From assembly GCA_042576225.1 (NCBI GenBank), contig JBHPCA010000006.1, forward strand, positions 1-44,596: 44,596 nt of DNA, given 5' to 3'. The notes beneath the pieces were generated by a model, which made no database searches, was not told the DNA's origin, and saw only the letters and a list, made by a program, of their open reading frames with translations. The translations under genes were made by a program, and so were the position numbers. Positions 42,183 through 44,596 of this stretch are shown one piece after another. How positions within the stretch are numbered: the stretch's first letter is position 1; every line of letters begins with the position of its first letter. The DNA is from GWF2-30-66 sp042576225 (GTDB taxonomy: Bacteria > Babelota > Babeliae > Babelales > Vermiphilaceae).

Positions 42183-43229
42183 ATGTTTACACTACATAAA
42201 AAAACTGTTCTATCAATATTTGCACTCGTAACACTTGTATCAGGTTCATTGTCTTTTGCAGGAGGCGATTTTTTTGATGCTATAAAAAAGGGTGACTTAG
42301 AAGAAGTTAAGAGGCTTGTTGAAGAAAAAAAAGTTGATGTCAATAAAGGTAAGCCATCTACCTTTGTTATAAGAATACGTTTTGTTAAAGACGGCACAGA
42401 AAAACTTGTAACGAACAGCGAAAACCCACTTCATTATGCTTGTAAGAATAGCAACTTGGAAATAGTGAAATATTTAATTGAAAAGGGCGCTCAAGAATCT
42501 ATTAATAAAAAAGTTAAGGGTTTTCCTAATCCAACTACTCCACTTTATTGGGCTTGCTATTGGAAAAACTTAGAGATGGTAAAATGTTTAGTTGAGAACG
42601 GTGCTCAAATTGATCACTATTCTTTAATTCTTTTTAACTTTTCTTATTTTGATAATCTTTTAAAGGCAAAAGTAAAACCTTATGTTTTAAATGCGAAAAA
42701 TTTTGATAAACAAAAAACAGGAGAGGATAAAGCAAGTTTTGTAATAAACAAAATTAAATCCGTCTTCGCCAATAAGCTTTCGCCAAGGCTTCGGCCCACA
42801 GGGGCTTCGACGGACGCCACGCCTTTCATCCTCGAATCAAAGATTCGGAGTATTCAGGCGAAGCGAAGTAAAAAATATAGCCAGGAGATAATAGACTTGG
42901 TAAGACTTGCCTTTTGTAGATCTATTTTTGAAATAATAGACAAACAAGAACTTTATACAAAAACAGTTTTTTATAAACTATACCAAAACAAAAAAGACAA
43001 AAAAATAAGAGGTGTTATCCTGCAGGCTTTTGGTATATATAAAAGTGATCTTGATGAAAAATATCCTAAATTGGTTAAAATTATATTAGATAAAATTGAT
43101 TTAGGTGTGGCAAAATCAAGAGATTTTAAATCAAAAATGCAAAAATTTATTGAGAAATACAAACTTTCATTTAGTAGAATGCTGAATAATAAAAAGTATA
43201 GAGATTGTATAATAAAAACATATTTATAA
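42183..43229 (+). CDS. Secreted ankyrin-repeat protein with palindromic insert
   Basis: The 348-residue protein has a signal peptide (KKTVLSIFALVTLVSGSLSFA) and a first repeat very like those of copies A and B (FFDAIKKGDLEEVKRLVEEK), then two or three more ankyrin repeats to about residue 150. The C-terminal domain has IIDLVRLAFCRSIFE and ends YRDCIIKTYL. Between FVINKIKS and QEIIDLVRLAF an extra 30 or so residues (PRLRPTGASTDATPF...) are coded by a G+C-rich, self-complementary insert (42763-42868); the paralogue at 43516 lacks it. A TGGAGG site precedes the ATG. Export and protein binding are likely; the target is unknown. Confidence 0.85.
   Translation: MFTLHKKTVLSIFALVTLVSGSLSFAGGDFFDAIKKGDLEEVKRLVEEKKVDVNKGKPSTFVIRIRFVKDGTEKLVTNSENPLHYACKNSNLEIVKYLIEKGAQESINKKVKGFPNPTTPLYWACYWKNLEMVKCLVENGAQIDHYSLILFNFSYFDNLLKAKVKPYVLNAKNFDKQKTGEDKASFVINKIKSVFANKLSPRLRPTGASTDATPFILESKIRSIQAKRSKKYSQEIIDLVRLAFCRSIFEIIDKQELYTKTVFYKLYQNKKDKKIRGVILQAFGIYKSDLDEKYPKLVKIILDKIDLGVAKSRDFKSKMQKFIEKYKLSFSRMLNNKKYRDCIIKTYL
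42763..42868 (+). repeat. Palindromic G+C-rich insert inside the ankyrin gene
   Basis: About 106 bases are much richer in G+C than the gene around them and contain several TTCGCC/GGCGAA copies and an internal hairpin, CCTCGAATC-AAA-GATTCGGAG. It keeps the reading frame. Comparison with the paralogue at 43516 shows a short ordinary linker at this place. It resembles in concept the palindromic elements that insert in Rickettsia genes. Confidence 0.65.
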
Positions 43230-43250
43230 TATTTAATGGGGGTTTCCAAT

Positions 43251-43392
43251 AGTATTTTTGTTGTTCTAATTGTTTAAGGGCTTTTTGCCAAAGGAGTGCA
43301 TTTGCTTTGCAATGGTGCTATATCAAATTGCGTTAGAACATCCCAGAAGTAGCATTATAACATAAACCGAGCATAAAAGTATTCAAATAGAA
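43251..43392 (+). pseudogene. Decayed copy of the small exported peptide gene
   Basis: Matches 41928-42070. The start region is missing, and TCA has become TAA, giving an in-frame stop after the hydrophobic core. The rest keeps the frame to the original stop (TAG ending 43345) with mostly synonymous changes. It lies between two ankyrin genes, as copy 1 lies before one. Confidence 0.75.
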
Positions 43393-43396
43393 ACAA

Positions 43397-43440
43397 GATT
43401 AGCCTTTGGGCTAAAAATTAAAGGCTAATCTTTTATTCCT
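43397..43440 (+). terminator. Terminator between ankyrin genes
   Basis: A perfect 11-bp stem, GATTAGCCTTT/AAAGGCTAATC, with a 12-base loop is followed by TTTTATTCC and more T. It ends transcription from the gene at 42183 before the TATACT at 43454. Confidence 0.85.
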
Positions 43441-43515
43441 TTTTATTTTATGCTATACTATTTGAAATCAAGATTTTTAAATGTTTTAACATATTTTAAT
43501 ATATGGAGGTTTACA

Positions 43516-44596
43516 ATGTTTAAATTAAATAAAAAAATAATTTTATCGATTGCTGTACTTTGCTCTTTGGCAAGTTTTAATAATTCAAAAGGTATGGCTA
43601 TGCCAATTGGGCCCAGCAACTTTTTGTTAAACAAAATACTAAAGGGTACAACAAGTAAATTAGTGTCAGGAGTTTATCACACAATAACCGGGGTTTATCA
43701 TACCGTAAATTGGTCATTAAAAAAATACCATAATTGGTGTTTTTGGTCTGCCTTGAGAGAAAATAATATAGATACAAAGAAAATAAAAAAGCTGTTACAG
43801 TACAAAGATATAGATGTTAACAAACTTAGCTATGGGGAAAACGAATTGAAACGCGTATCCCCTCTTTCCCTGGCTTGCTACAGGGGAAACATCGAAGTGG
43901 TAAAATTGTTGTTACAAAAGGGTGCTGATGTTAATAAAGCTGATAAAGATGGCCAGACACCACTTCATGAGGCTTGTTCTTGTTTTTGTGGCAAATTAGA
44001 TATAGTGAAAGTTTTACTCCAAAATGGTGCTGATGTTAATAAAGCTAATAAGAATGGCCTGACCCCACTTTATTGGGCTTGTTGTCGGGGCAAATTAGAT
44101 ATAGTGAAATGTTTACTCCAAAATGGCGCTCAGATCAATAAAGGTAATGATAATGAACCCCACCGTCATTGTCAAACTTGTATAATGAAATTTATAGTTG
44201 TAAATGGCGTCCTCAAAGCAAAGCCTATACATGAAGTTGATTATATAATCCCACTTTATCAGGCTTGCAAGAGAAATAACTTAGGGATGGTGAAATATTT
44301 AGTTCAAAATGGCGCTCAAATTGATAAAAGATCTATAGAGATTGCGTTCAACAGAAAAGTAGAAGCATATTTTTTAAACGCAAAAAAGTTTGACAGCCAA
44401 AAAAAGTTACAAGATAAAACGAAGTTTGTAATCAACAAGGTTAAAAAGATCAAGCTGGATAACAACAAGGAAAAACAAGAGGTAATAGACCTAATAAGGC
44501 TTGCGTTTTGTAGATCAATTTTTGAAACAATAGAAAAACAAGAACTTCATAAAAACACGACTTTTTATATATTATACCAATTATGTAAAAGCAAAC
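43516..44596 (+). CDS. Secreted ankyrin-repeat protein, cut by the window end
   Basis: ATG 43516 follows a TGGAGG site, and the frame stays open for 360 codons to the last base, so the 3' end is missing. A signal peptide (KKIILSIAVLCSLASF) is followed by MAMPIGPSNFLLNKILKG, similar to the N-terminus of the protein at 38385 (MDVPTGSCNVLIKKIIKG). About five ankyrin repeats follow (GQTPLHEAC, GLTPLYWACC, IIPLYQACKRNNLGMVKYL), then the shared C-terminal domain (FVINKVKKIK, EVIDLIRLAFCRSIFETI). It thus combines an N-terminus like 38385 with a C-terminal domain like 42183. The ankyrin call is firm. Confidence 0.85.
   Translation, partial: MFKLNKKIILSIAVLCSLASFNNSKGMAMPIGPSNFLLNKILKGTTSKLVSGVYHTITGVYHTVNWSLKKYHNWCFWSALRENNIDTKKIKKLLQYKDIDVNKLSYGENELKRVSPLSLACYRGNIEVVKLLLQKGADVNKADKDGQTPLHEACSCFCGKLDIVKVLLQNGADVNKANKNGLTPLYWACCRGKLDIVKCLLQNGAQINKGNDNEPHRHCQTCIMKFIVVNGVLKAKPIHEVDYIIPLYQACKRNNLGMVKYLVQNGAQIDKRSIEIAFNRKVEAYFLNAKKFDSQKKLQDKTKFVINKVKKIKLDNNKEKQEVIDLIRLAFCRSIFETIEKQELHKNTTFYILYQLCKSK

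Overview
The window is 44.6 kb of AT-rich, gene-dense bacterial DNA from a Gram-negative-type cell. Lipoprotein handling genes (a LolC/LolE permease, Lnt), peptidoglycan genes (murD, ftsW, a NamZ-type muramidase) and many signal peptides imply an inner membrane, a wall and an outer membrane. Core genes are scattered singly (dnaA, pgk, rpiB, pepA, ileS, rplI, dnaB). Between them lie secreted proteins unlike common families and at least five secreted ankyrin-repeat proteins. Together these suggest a host-associated bacterium. Candidatus Dependentiae (TM6), endosymbionts of protists, is my best guess, inferred from gene style and not proven by a marker.

Layout. 1-3.2 kb: a wall-turnover operon (C39-like peptidase, small exported protein, NamZ). 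3.4-10.7 kb: dnaA, a membrane-anchored kinase-like protein, an unknown gene, pgk and a LolC/E permease as an overlapping minus-strand pair, then a lipoprotein and rpiB. 10.8-14.9 kb, minus strand: a Lys-rich secreted propeller-like protein and an FtsH-like AAA protein whose zinc-protease motif is destroyed; each ends in a clear intrinsic terminator. 15.2-18.9 kb: an exported thioredoxin reductase-thioredoxin fusion, then an anchored alpha/beta hydrolase overlapping a thioredoxin-like protein with a Gly/Trp/Cys/Arg tail. 19.1-24.3 kb: two paralogous exported proteins with a Cys...His...Asp pattern flank pepA; an inverted-repeat element lies before pepA. 24.3-30.1 kb, minus strand: murD and ftsW are separated by two ankyrin genes made by tandem duplication, which left a fragment of the murD 3' end between them. 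30.2-35.1 kb: ileS and a large secreted coiled-coil protein, convergent on a bidirectional terminator. 35.2-38.3 kb: three prepilin-like genes and lnt in one overlapping operon. 38.3-44.6 kb: ankyrin genes around rplI and dnaB, with a duplicated small-peptide/ankyrin module; the last ankyrin gene runs off the end.

No rRNA, tRNA, CRISPR array, transposase or phage gene was recognised. The most notable signals are the two ankyrin duplication units, a 41-residue exported peptide gene whose decayed copy differs mainly by synonymous changes, the paired Cys-His-Asp proteins, the protease-dead FtsH homologue, a palindromic insert inside an ankyrin gene, and recurring in-frame 9-15 bp tandem repeats inside otherwise conserved proteins.
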